From assembly GCA_021432605.1 (NCBI GenBank), contig MU271145.1, positions 2,914,001-2,978,000 on the forward strand: 64,000 bases of DNA, in the 5' to 3' direction. Within the stretch, counting starts at the first letter, position 1, and the number at the start of each line of letters is the position of its first letter. The notes beneath the pieces are model-generated. The model was not told the origin of the DNA. It searched no databases and saw only the letters and a program-made list of their open reading frames with translations. Position numbers and translations under genes: made by a program. Positions 1 to 9,763 of the stretch are shown piece after piece. The DNA is from Coniochaeta sp. PMI_546. Taxonomy: Eukaryota > Ascomycota > Sordariomycetes > Coniochaetales > Coniochaetaceae.

Positions 1-225
1 AAACTCAATGCAGATCATCGCGATATATGCAAGTTCGGGTCGAGCGAGACCGATCAAGACAACCTCAAACTCGTCCGAGGTAATATCAAGGATCTATACC
101 GGTCTGCGCTCAAGACAGGTAAGGCTATGGCCTTGCCGTCAGTAGTGGACGAGGGAGAGACGACGCTGGAGGATCATTTGCCACAGCGATTTGCTGCCTT
201 ATATGGAAACCAAAACGCCGAATGA
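1..225 (+). CDS. Partial C-terminal end of hydrolase-type domain of an NLR-like protein
   Basis: An open frame enters from the left edge and ends at TGA 223-225, giving 74 residues. It starts KLNADHRDICKFGSSETDQD, a pattern known from fungal proteins in which a SERAC1/lipase-like alpha/beta hydrolase domain precedes an NB-ARC or NACHT domain and TPR repeats. After this motif those proteins normally run on into the NTPase domain. Here the frame stops after about 50 more residues and degraded TPR sequence begins about 30 bp later, so the NTPase is missing. The stretch is probably part of the same decayed locus as 259-975, although an intact short gene cannot be excluded because its beginning lies outside the window. 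The family assignment rests on motif memory only. Confidence 0.45.
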   Translation, partial: KLNADHRDICKFGSSETDQDNLKLVRGNIKDLYRSALKTGKAMALPSVVDEGETTLEDHLPQRFAALYGNQNAE

Positions 226-258
226 TAACGAAGACTATGACAGAAAGAGAATGGACTC

Positions 259-975
259 ATGTTAGAGAAAACCCTCGCGCAGGCGCATCTTGCCGACAGG
301 CGGATGAAGGATGCGATTCAGATCTTGGAAGATATACTGGATATCGACAAGTCTGGTGAAGAGGATCAAAATCGACTATGGACAGAGCATGTGCTCGCAA
401 TGGCATACCTTCACGATAGGCGGACCGGGGATGCAATCCAGATCTTGGAACGTATGGTGGAAATCGAGAGAAGGACTCTCACCGAGGAAGATCATAAAAT
501 CGACTGGCCTCAGAGCACGCGCTCGCAAGTGCATACCTTAACGATAGGTGGACCAGGCATGCGATCCATATCTTAGAGCATGTGGTAGAGATCCAGAGAA
601 GGACTCTCAGCGAGGAAGATTATGATCGACTCGCCTCAGAGCACGAGCTCGTAGGGGCGTACTTGACGATAGGCGGATCGGAGGTGCAATCCAGATCTTA
701 GAGCATGTGGCGGCGGTTAAGACGAGGATATTAACCAAAGACGACGACCACTTTCAGAAGACCTTCACTCAGAGGCATGCTCAATAAGAGTCAGGTCGGG
801 AAGTATATCGACATCCTCGAGTACACCAGCGTCGCTCGACGGTTACAAGGTGACAATCATGATGCACTAAATTCAGAACACCCTCACATAGGCATGCTTA
901 AGGATAATAGGAGCGAAGAGCGTATCAACGCCCTTGAGCATACGGAGACGGTTTAGAAGATCTCAGCAAAGGCTT
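259..975 (+). pseudogene. Degraded tetratricopeptide-repeat array (kinesin-light-chain-like TPR tail)
   Basis: About six units of roughly 120-130 bp recur here. They carry the TPR signature A-x-L-x-D-R-R-x-x-D-A-I-Q-I-L-E followed by V-E-I-x-R-R-T-L-x-E-E-D. The first two and a half units lie in one frame (105 codons to 576). The third and fourth are still clear in DNA (for example ATCTTAGAGCATGTGG near 570 and 697) but are split by stop codons and frame changes. The last, near 880-950, are barely recognisable. This TPR type is the usual C-terminal sensor of fungal NB-ARC/NACHT proteins. I see no open frame that would allow a functional product. Decay by point mutation and small indels fits a disposable NLR-like gene. 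Confidence 0.6.
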
Positions 976-3881
976 ATACAAATGATATAATCAACAAACC
1001 GGAATCGGTATAGTTGAGTGGGAGTAAAAGAGCGCAGTCAAAGGGTGTTTAGGCATCTTGACTCTTTTCTCTCGGGCGTTCAATACCTTTTATGAAGGGC
1101 CCTTGGGCGAAACCCTCTCGAGCTGCTTTAGAGCCGAAACTGAAATATATCGAATTTCCAGACCCTAATTTCTTTCCCACGCCTGCGAGGAATGATGCTG
1201 CCTTCGGCACTACTGCAAGTTCGAGAACTAACAGCGAAGCAACAGACATCTTCCCATTCATGACCCCCTCGCGTGACAAGGCCTTTCTCAGTTTGAGATC
1301 TCTCGAGACCAGTACCACAGTTCCGTTGAGAACCATAACCCTTTCAAAGCCACGAGCCACGAGGTGCAGCATCGGGCATTGGCGAGCCCAGGTTGCACGA
1401 CTTCACTGTTAGGAGAATTTCTTCCTCAAAACATGGCAGCGTGGTTTCGGCGTGCGCCCACGATGACGAAGCTTGGTTTTGGCTATGCGACATGAGGACA
1501 TGGGCATTTCTTTATCTATATAATGGTGAAAGCGGCCTGGGCTAGACTTGTAAACCAAAGGTGATCTCACTGCGAAACCTTACTTGGGCATCAGTCGGCT
1601 GTGTTACCGGAGGGCGCTCATAAATATATCGAGCTGCTGGGAACTCAGACAAAGCTGCCCAAGCAGACAAGACGCTCGAACAGGCCAGGCATAGAGCATT
1701 ATGCATCATCGTCTGCTTCAGGCATACAAGCAATTACGAGCAGGTCTTCCACGGTCGCCGCAAGAATTGGTACTGGCGTCGAAGGCAGACTACTTCTTTG
1801 CCTATGTGTACTGTATCCACCATACACTGGTTATCTCGCTGCCGGTGGATGCCGCAGGGTACCGATTGCCTACTATGATGGCTATGATTCTAGCTCCTCA
1901 TAGTGCGTGCGGACGACGGGGTTGATACCAAGTCTGTCAAGACATCCTGTGTGAGTATGACGTGGTGGTGCCGGACGACGAACAGTGACAGGCAGTGGAC
2001 TAAGTATTTTGTAACATATCTCCTCGGGGAGCATATATCGCCAGGTGATCAACGATGAGTCGTGATTATAGATTAAGAGATCTCGAGTACCAAGTTTATT
2101 CAACGTCGCAGCCTCATCATGTGCCGTCTTTTGGTCAGCTCAATTGTGTGGAAACTCGCACTGTATACCTGCTCAACCTGCCTTCGATATCTGCCTAGCA
2201 ACACATCCTATGCCATAAAAGTATCGTCTTCCGTTCCTGCATACAAGATTGCGCGTCACAAGTCGAGAATCTCGTATTGCAGAAGACAACCTGATGTCCG
2301 GTTTCCGTAGCTCGAGTGCATGATCAAGCGCCAATCCTCCATGTTCGAGAAGCCGTTAACTCGGCAGCTACCGAAGATCTGCTCCCGGGTTTGGCATCTA
2401 CGCTAGCACGGCAGAAGCTGTGCAATCCTGTCATCTGGGAGGGAGCTGTGCATAAGCTGAGACACTTGACTGAGGGGCGCAGAGGACACACGTGCGGCTA
2501 CGTATTATCTGACGGTCTGGATTGGAGAAGGGGCTCGTGATCAGCCATTCTGGTCGTCTGCGCGGTCACGATGTGTGGCCACGGATGACGAGGCTTCGGA
2601 CTTGGAAAGCTTGCTTTCTGGCGGCCGAAAGAACCAGTCAGGTCGCACTTCGGCGCAAGACATCTATATTTGGAACAATGCTCTGGACCAATCGGCGGGG
2701 TAATGCTGAGTCCAGACGGCAAGGCATATCACGACCACTTACTTTTCCCCCCAGGAGTGTGCAGAGTCGTAGGTGTACTGAGACTTCAGAACATTGGCAT
2801 AGTTATGCTGGCATTTGTGTCGCTCGAGATGCTGAATTGCTGTGTGTAAGGCGAGTGACGTACCATGCATGGTAACGTCATTCTGGACCTAAAGCAGCTC
2901 TGACGTTCCGCTGCTGCACTTGTACTAAGGTACGTACATAGATAGTAGAGATGGAAGTTGCTGATGCTTGGGCTGGTTCCACAGCGATGGCACGTCTCCG
3001 AGTCGGTGACATGCCTCAGTGGACAAACTCCCTGCACAGTGAAGAAGCCATAATCCATGATAGCAGTCCATCTGCCTAGTATGTAGGTTGTGTTCGCAGC
3101 TCGCAATGTGACATTCCTCGTCCGCGGCGGGAGCAAGCGCGGCTTTCGTTACCTAACGACCTTGTATCCAAGTTTTTGCTCCTTGAGTTTCCAGTGCCTC
3201 CATAATGTACTTCTCTGTGACTTGGACGCCATGTCGTGGTAACAAGGCTCGAAGCTGAGGCCAAACGAATGCCTTGACTCTGTTCTCCGGCAATCCTCGA
3301 ATACGTCCAGATAGGATAATGGCACGAGTTCATAGAACTCTGCTCCACTCATCAGGTCCTGGTCTTCGAGACTCGGAGCTTCTGCTTTGCGAATGAACTG
3401 GCGGTGCTAGCCAGCCGGATTACTGGGGCCTTTTTAAATAGTACGCGATTAGTACGCGAGAGAGTCCTCAAGTCTGGTTAATGTTGAACTGTTCGGACGA
3501 GGAAGCCAACTCTGAATTTCGATTCAGCTGAAAACCGCGTCCTGACTAGAACGTATCGAGAAAGACGCACACATATTTGACTCCCGATTTGGAAACATGT
3601 TTTCATCAATGTATGACCGCCCTAAGAGTCGTAAGTCCTCTGGCTGTGGCAATGTGGCAAGCATGATTGATACTCCCCATCTTCCACGTGGACCCGAGCT
3701 TGCCTCAGCCGTTTTGTTGTTCCAAAGCCTTGCAGGACGCGACTCAGCCCCCAACGTCTCGCATATCTCCATCACCAAGGGCAGAATGGGACACGAACGA
3801 CTGTCAGGCTCCCTAGGGATCTGGCTGATAGCTTCGCGGCAATGAGGAGGTGGTGCCGCAGAGACTGAAGCAGACAGCTGG

Positions 3882-4460
3882 CTAGAAGATAAGTTCATTA
3901 GGAAGGCTGAGGCAAGTTGCTGGCGCCTGATTCAGATTCGGCCACAAGGAGCCCGTTAAGAAGGTCCAATACCCATCTTTTCGCCCCTTGACTTCGCAAA
4001 ATACTGCAATCACCTGAAGGTCAAGGAGCTGGGAAACCCCGGACGCAAGCCCATGTCCAGGAAATGGATCCAGGACTGATGCAGCCACCGTGAGCCGGCC
4101 ACAGTCCATAGACATAGAAAAAAAAAAATTAGAGTCGGCAAAGGAGATGACGTGCAGTTGGTAACATGCTTGAGCAGCAGCACTGACAACTGCCCAAGAA
4201 GTGGTCGAAGGGACCGTATAAAGCGTGAGAGTCGCCCTCGAAGCCGAGTTCTTATCTTTTATCCTCCAGTTGGTCATTCCTTCGTCCAAGAAGGCTGAGC
4301 ATAAAGTCATGTGTCCTTCTGCGGAAAGAGAAGCGTCTGCTACAAGCTTCGCCAACAACGAGAGCGAGGTCCTGCAACGACTTGGAAGTTGTCCACTAGA
4401 ATGGCACCGGCACCTGCAGAACGCCACGGTCGCTGACCATGACCCAAGACGAGCGAGCAC
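3882..4460 (-). CDS. Unrecognised open frame of doubtful coding status
   Basis: This is a 192-codon frame on the minus strand, the longest between 976 and 5658, followed by a second minus frame of 124 codons (3524-3898) in another phase. The protein has a Cys-rich start (CRCRCHSSGQL), a Leu/Ala-rich helix-like part (LLAKLVADASL) and a Trp/Ala stretch (WAVVSAAAQAC). This order loosely recalls the C-terminal half of AflR-type zinc-cluster regulators, but the Zn2Cys6 domain is absent upstream and the resemblance is weak. It could be a decayed regulator or a chance frame. Confidence 0.15.
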   Translation of the reverse strand: MLARLGSWSATVAFCRCRCHSSGQLPSRCRTSLSLLAKLVADASLSAEGHMTLCSAFLDEGMTNWRIKDKNSASRATLTLYTVPSTTSWAVVSAAAQACYQLHVISFADSNFFFSMSMDCGRLTVAASVLDPFPGHGLASGVSQLLDLQVIAVFCEVKGRKDGYWTFLTGSLWPNLNQAPATCLSLPNELIF

Positions 4461-5379
4461 GCGAAGTATGACACCAACGGCAGAAACATCGGACAGTATA
4501 AGTTTGTATGCGGCATGATGTTCCCGACTACTATCGCGAGGCCGATAGATGCGCTACGGCAATATGATGCTTGTGTAAGGTTTGAATCCAGAGTCATGTG
4601 AAACCCTTCCAGGTAAGGTTGCCATGAATCCCACCGCAAGGCCCGTAGACCCAGCGAGGACCGTGCGCACACCGTGCGTCTCGGAAGCAGCCCCGGTGGA
4701 ATCGCAGGATTGATTGTTGTTGGACCTAAGCTTCAGCGCCTCAGTTGTTTCCTAGTGCCTCAGCGCCAGCTGAACTCAGGTTCACTGCGGTATACCGTAT
4801 ACCTCACTGTCGTGCTGATACACAGTAAGGTAGAGGTCCACAGTCGGCATACCTTGTAGTAACTTAGGCCTAAAGTTACCTTTGTTTTGATCGTCCCAAA
4901 GGTGCAAAAACCTCTCGCAGAAGGCCAACCAACCCTGCTTAATATTCCTCAGTAAATTGACCCAAACTACAAAATATCCCAGCAGCTTCAGCTTTCTCGT
5001 GTCCTTGGCTTCACTACTGCATCGTTTGTTGATCAGGTCTTGGCTTTCTAGTGTCGTGCAAAAACGGTGCCCCAATCCTCTCTTTACCGCCAACCATCAT
5101 CACCACAAGTGGCCGCATTAGCGCATCTTGTAGCCGACGAGGTTCCCCTTCTGACCAAAATCCTGGGGTGTGGACGTGTGGTGCCCTGGGTGCCAATACC
5201 AGCAGAACCAGATACATCATCATACCGCAGTAGTACGTAGGGGTACCCAACTCCCCCCTGCTGCTTGGGAGTTGCCTGGTTGCATGGGTAGCGTCACAGC
5301 TATTCTTTTTCTCACTCACCTGGCTGGCTGGTGTGCAGTCTGCAGTGTGCACCCACCTGCCACGGCAGCGCCAGGGACC

Positions 5380-5658
5380 CCAAAATCATTCATTCATTCA
5401 TTTCATCAAACAAACGCACCCTACCACTTCTCCCACTACGCACACACTCCCGCTCCAACTCCAAACTCCGCTCTCCATCCACCCTTTCCAGCCTTCGCCC
5501 TCGTCCAGCATCGCGCTCGGAATTCCGCAACAGCATTCCTCACACGGCTCGCCCAGCTACTTACATATCGACGACGAAACGGCGGAGCAGAGGCGATCGC
5601 TCTCGTCGACCTCAACTGGCAGTAGCCCGTCGACCTGTCGCGCCAGTCATTCTCCACA
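5380..5658 (+). promoter_or_regulatory. CT-rich 5' leader of the RhoGAP gene
   Basis: The plus strand is strongly pyrimidine-rich up to the start codon and includes a CATT tetranucleotide run near 5388-5400. Such CT tracts are typical of core promoters and leaders of filamentous-fungal housekeeping genes. No TATA box was identified. Several overlapping frames in all phases here (5170-5693) are a by-product of the biased composition. Confidence 0.45.
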
Positions 5659-8473
5659 ATGACGTCCGCCACTCCAGCTACTACTCCCCATAGTAACAAC
5701 CTCCAACAACAGCAGCATGCCAGCCAGCCCTACCAGCAACCGCAATCGCAACCGCAGTCGCAGTTGCAGCCGCAGCCGCAGGGCTCGAATGCTGTCCAAG
5801 CCTCTTCTCCTCCGAGCAAACGAGACCTGAGGACGTGGTGGAAGAACTTCAAGATACCCTCCAAGCATCAAGAAGCACAAGGTACTTCAGCCCTGCCCGC
5901 TAGTCCCCGCAGATCAGCATCTTTCTTTGTCGAGCACTTTGGCCGTCAATCAGATGGCGATCCCATGTCGTCTGATTGCCCGTCTTCTCAACAAGAGAGG
6001 CCTGTGTTAGAGGCGCTAGATGCGCATCGCCATGTGCCTCAAGCGAGTGCAGACACAGAACCGCCGCCGACAGAACACAGTCCCATACCACATCAGCCGG
6101 AGAGATCTGCCAGTGTCCTCACCTGGCTCTTCGGCTGCTGCTGCACACCCTGTCCCAGTTACTCCAAGCTTCGCTCAAAGTCCGATCTAACACTCGCAGA
6201 ACCAAAACCACAAGGCATCTTCGGCGTTCCACTGCGACAGAGCATCACGTACGCCAACGTCGCAATATCCCTGATCGATGAGGATGGAAAGAGCTATATC
6301 TACGGATATGTCCCCATTGTGGTAGCAAAATGCGGCGTCTTCCTGAAGGAAAAGGGTACGTAAACATCACATGCAGACTGGCGTCGGCCTGGGCCCATGA
6401 CACAGGCTTGGAACACTGCTCGACAGAATATATCTAACACGTCTCTTAGCTACTCACGTCGAGGGAATATTCCGCCTGAGCGGGTCCGAAAAGCGTATCA
6501 AGGAGTTGAAGACCATTTTCGATTCGCCTGACAGATACGGCAAAGGCTTGGTATGGGACGGCTATACCGTCCACGATGCCGCCAATGTGCTTAGGCGATA
6601 CCTCAACGATCTCCCCGAACCCGTCGTCCCCCTGGATCTATATGAGAAATTCCGCGAACCGCTGAGGGGAGCTACGAGGCAGGCTGCAGGCGATGCAGAT
6701 GGCCCGCAGTTCGTCGAGAACTTCGACGTGAATGGTGCCATCGCCAGGTACCAACAACTCATCACCGAACTCCCTCCGCTGAACCGGCAGCTCCTACTCT
6801 ACCTTCTCGATCTTCTCGCCGTGTTTGCCGCCAAGTCGGACGAGAACAGGATGAACTCGCAAAACCTGGCGGCTATCTTTCAGCCAGGCATGCTCTCGCA
6901 CCCCAACCACGCCATGGCCCCCGAAGAGTATCGCCTTAACCAATGCGTCATAATATTTTTGATTGAAAATCAAGACCATTTCCTCATCGGGATGCAAGGC
7001 ACAGCGGCAGACGAGAAGACAGTGCGTGAGGTTCAAAAGGGAACAACACCTGCTGTCAAGACCCCTGCGACGCCCGATCCAAACAGGAGGCACAGCATAC
7101 AACGGTCGCTGTCGAACGCCAGTGTAGGGGCGGAGAGCGTAGCCAAGGAGGGTAGGATTCGGAGGAACAAGTCCGCATCGTCAAGACACTCCCGGCAGTC
7201 AAACGGTGGCCGCAGTCCCGGAAGTCCCGCCATCTCAACAACCCCTACTGGAGGCGGACTGGGACGGAGCAACACTGTGCCGTCAAAGAAGTCGCCGGGG
7301 CTCCAGTCTGGGAGATTTCAAAACCGACATGACCCGTCGTCGACTCCAATCGCACCACTGACTCCTGTCACACCGCACCATGTAACTGCTGCGCCTCATC
7401 CTCCACCTCAGGTTGTCGAGGAAGTCGCCACACCGCCCGAAGAAGCACCATTAGTTCAACAAAACAAGCTCGCGCTGGGCACATCAATATTAGCGGCGGA
7501 TAAGCCGGAACCGGGCTTCCTGGAACCGAGTACAGCAGGCGCCATCACGCCCTCGCGTGAGCGTCCATTGCAAAGTCTGTTTCAAAGATCTCCAACGGGC
7601 GAGAGCGAGAAACGAGCGCCAAATAAGCTAAGGAAGAAGAAGCTGCCCGGCAGTGCCAATCCTAGTGCGCATAGCTCGACCGCGTCGCTTCCCCATTCAG
7701 GCACGGCATCTCCAAGTGTCGAGGCCCCCAACCCCCTGGACTACTCTCACTCTCCGCTAGCGATGGCCTCTCCCGCCGTAGAAGCAGCTACACAGCGCTT
7801 AGCCGCCGATACGACTGCAGAATCAACACCGAGGGCATCGCAGGCGCCGTCGAGTAACACGCTCCACCCTGAAAGCGCAGCAGAACAAGGTCTGAGGCAC
7901 CAAAAGTCTCCGCCAACATCGCTGCACAGCTCGTTCAACGAGGGCTCGGATATCGACCAGCTCGACGAACAGCAAGGGTCTGCATCCGGACAGCAGCAGG
8001 AGGAGAAGGAGAGGAAAAGACGATGGCGGCTGTCAAGAAAGAAAGAGGAGGGTCCAACCTCGAACCCATCAACGTCACCTCGCAAAACCCTCGGTGCGAA
8101 TCTAAACGCCGACATGAGCACCAGCTCGGTAGGGAGCAGCGGTATCGACAAGCCGCGGCGGAGTTTTACTGGCGAATCATCGAATCCAACCGCCATGAGC
8201 ACGGACGCTCTGTCGAACACGTCTTTGACCAGGACGGATAGCCGGGAGGGCAGGGAAGAACCGGGTAGGGGTCTCACGGGCTGGATTAAGAACAAGTACC
8301 GAGAGGCCAAGGAGACGGCCGAGCAAAGGCGAAACAAGAGTCCGCCTGCTGACCGGCCGACTACGCTGGGGACGAATATGTTGCCCACCAGGGGGAAGAG
8401 TATGGACATGTCGAGGACGGGCGAGGAGGCGAGGGGCCAGGTGCCCCAGGAACCGAGGGGAGAACAACAATGA
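5659..8473 (+). CDS. Sac7/Bag7-like Rho GTPase-activating protein
   Basis: Stimulates GTP hydrolysis by Rho-type GTPases. In yeast the Sac7/Bag7 branch acts on Rho1 in cell-wall integrity and actin control. Exons are 5659-6355 and 6450-8473, giving 906 aa. The 94-bp intron has a GTACGT donor, a CTAAC branch point and a TTAG acceptor. The N-terminal 150 residues are Gln/Pro/Ser-rich (CAG/CAA-rich DNA at 5708-5785). The GAP domain begins at about residue 200 with GIFGVPLRQSITYANVAISL. The arginine finger is R241 in EGIFRLSG, and LRRYLNDLPEPVVP and the helix around NRQLLLYLLDLL follow. After about residue 420 the protein is a long disordered Ser/Pro/Thr-rich tail with a basic patch (RKRRWRLSRKKE). 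The start fits the CT-rich leader. Subtype is by motif resemblance; RhoGAP identity is secure. Confidence 0.9.
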
Positions 8474-9325
8474 ATCTGATCTCTGTGAATGGTGCTGGAT
8501 AAAGGGAAAAAGCAGTCGTTTGGATCGTGAGAGGAGGATAACTCACAGGATGGGTTGATGGACACCGTTTACATCTATACGGGGTAACGCGCGAAGGTTA
8601 TGCGGGTGACCAACTGGTGGTAGGTCTTCTTTTCCGTGGGTCAACCTGAGGAGACATAGTTCTCGGCGGGAGGTTTTTCGATTGGGCATTTTGTAGCGTC
8701 TTCAAGATCCGGGTTTTAATGTATGTGATGAGACTCCATCCTCGTTGTCCTTTCTCCTATCTGGCGGCTTGGTCGCTTGGGTCCACGACTTCCGCATGTG
8801 AGAGCTTCGCATGCCCGTGTTTTGTTCTAGAGAGAACATGTCGAGAGCATGGATGAGTGGTGTGGGAGCCAAGTCCTGGAGTTCTCAAGTGTCCCTGCGA
8901 GTGCTCATTTGAAGACACTCAAGCACCGCTCGTAATGTCATGCTGGGTTCTGTTTCTTCTCGTCATGTGTGGTAATCGCTGTTGAGGGTTGGGAGACCGT
9001 GTGTACGACCAGGAACTAAGCACACGGTCGTCACTTCCTGGGTTGGCATCGCGAGCGATGAAGATGACGTCTGTATCGCAGACAGTCTGAATGAGGCCAG
9101 GGGAGGCTTAACCTCGTCTGGGCAATACGTTTCGTGCCAGCATCATAATCTTGTCCCAATTCCATTGTGCTCAGGACAGGTCTTTGCCCGTTGGAAGCCA
9201 ATCCTCACCTGCTCGTCACCATCATTTGTCACCGAGTCCTCGCCATGACCTTGCCCCTAACTGATTTGCTTGATTTTCCTTGCCAATAGCCTTATCAACG
9301 TGACAGCCCGGCAAAACTGATTATC

Positions 9326-9536
9326 CTATTGTTCAGTTTTGGAAGTTTTGTCCAGCGAGTCTCACCAGACGGTTGAAAACACACAGCAATCCCACGATTC
9401 CAACAATAGACCTGAAGTGATCGATTTCCACTCCAAGTCTATTGTGTGAATTTGCCCAGCTTCGATAGTCACAGCGGGAGACAATAGCATCAGCCTGAGC
9501 ATACCTCTATCTCAATTGACCCAGCGCTTCTATTGT
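9326..9536. promoter_or_regulatory. Cluster of five ACAATAG/CTATTGT heptamers upstream of the repeat-protein gene
   Basis: Exact copies lie at 9326-9332 (CTATTGT), 9403-9409 (ACAATAG), 9439-9445 (CTATTGT), 9481-9487 (ACAATAG) and 9530-9536 (CTATTGT), alternating in orientation and 36 to 77 bp apart. About 0.03 copies would be expected by chance in 211 bp counting both strands. ATTGT/ACAAT is the core bound by HMG-box proteins of the SRY/Sox/Rox1 class, and the first copy extends to CCTATTGTTC, close to the yeast Rox1 consensus. The nearest downstream start codon is at 9764. Binding by any particular factor is inference. Confidence 0.5.
9403..9445. repeat. Imperfect inverted repeat, 17-bp arms
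   Basis: The left arm 9403-9419 and right arm 9429-9445 are reverse complements at 15 of 17 positions and are separated by 9 bp. Each outer end is one of the ACAATAG heptamers, so the palindrome places two putative sites in mirror orientation. It could be a dimer-type binding site or a stem in a transcript. Confidence 0.6.
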
Positions 9537-9763
9537 AGGCTGTCCGAGGCACCATCCTGGACGTCCTCCTCAGCATAAATACTGCCAACTCATTTCTCCC
9601 CTTCTCATATTTTTTTCTGTCATCCTCATCCATAGTTACCGACAGAAAGCTAGCATAGTTACCTTGATCATCGATCTTCATCCTCTTCGACTTTCTCCGG
9701 AACTACTTGATCATCCATACCCCTTCATTACCCTACATCAATCCCATCCAAACATCCGCAACC

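Larger units (their letters stand above)
976..5658. other. Gene-poor stretch of 4.7 kb
   Basis: I see no recognisable gene. Overlapping frames of 60-120 codons occur on both strands without family motifs, without consistent frame across putative introns, and often as mutual antisense pairs (1049-1372 and 1092-1412). The longest minus-strand frame (3882-4460) is listed separately. Stretches near 1000-4900 may be further remains of decayed genes. The last 280 bp are the CT-rich leader of the RhoGAP gene. Confidence 0.6.
8474..9763. other. Intergenic region between RhoGAP and repeat-protein genes
   Basis: Holds the 3' region of the RhoGAP gene and the upstream region of the repeat-protein gene. 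A plus-strand frame at 8982-9248 (88 codons) has no recognisable features. The notable content is the motif cluster at 9326-9536 and the inverted repeat at 9403-9445, annotated separately. The last 100 bp before the next start codon are CT-rich. Confidence 0.6.

Noticed and set aside
4579-4589. GGTTTGAATCC, resembling a tRNA B box
   Set aside because: No A box or acceptor-stem pairing at the right distance upstream, and no cloverleaf can be drawn.
5170-5693. Several overlapping plus-strand frames of 109-151 codons before the RhoGAP start
   Set aside because: All three phases are open in a pyrimidine-rich leader, which points to composition rather than coding. No domain is seen.
7747-8565. 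272-codon frame on the minus strand opposite the RhoGAP tail
   Set aside because: It is antisense to the disordered Ser/Pro-rich part of a secure gene. Its Ser/Leu-rich product mirrors the plus-strand codon bias and has no motif.
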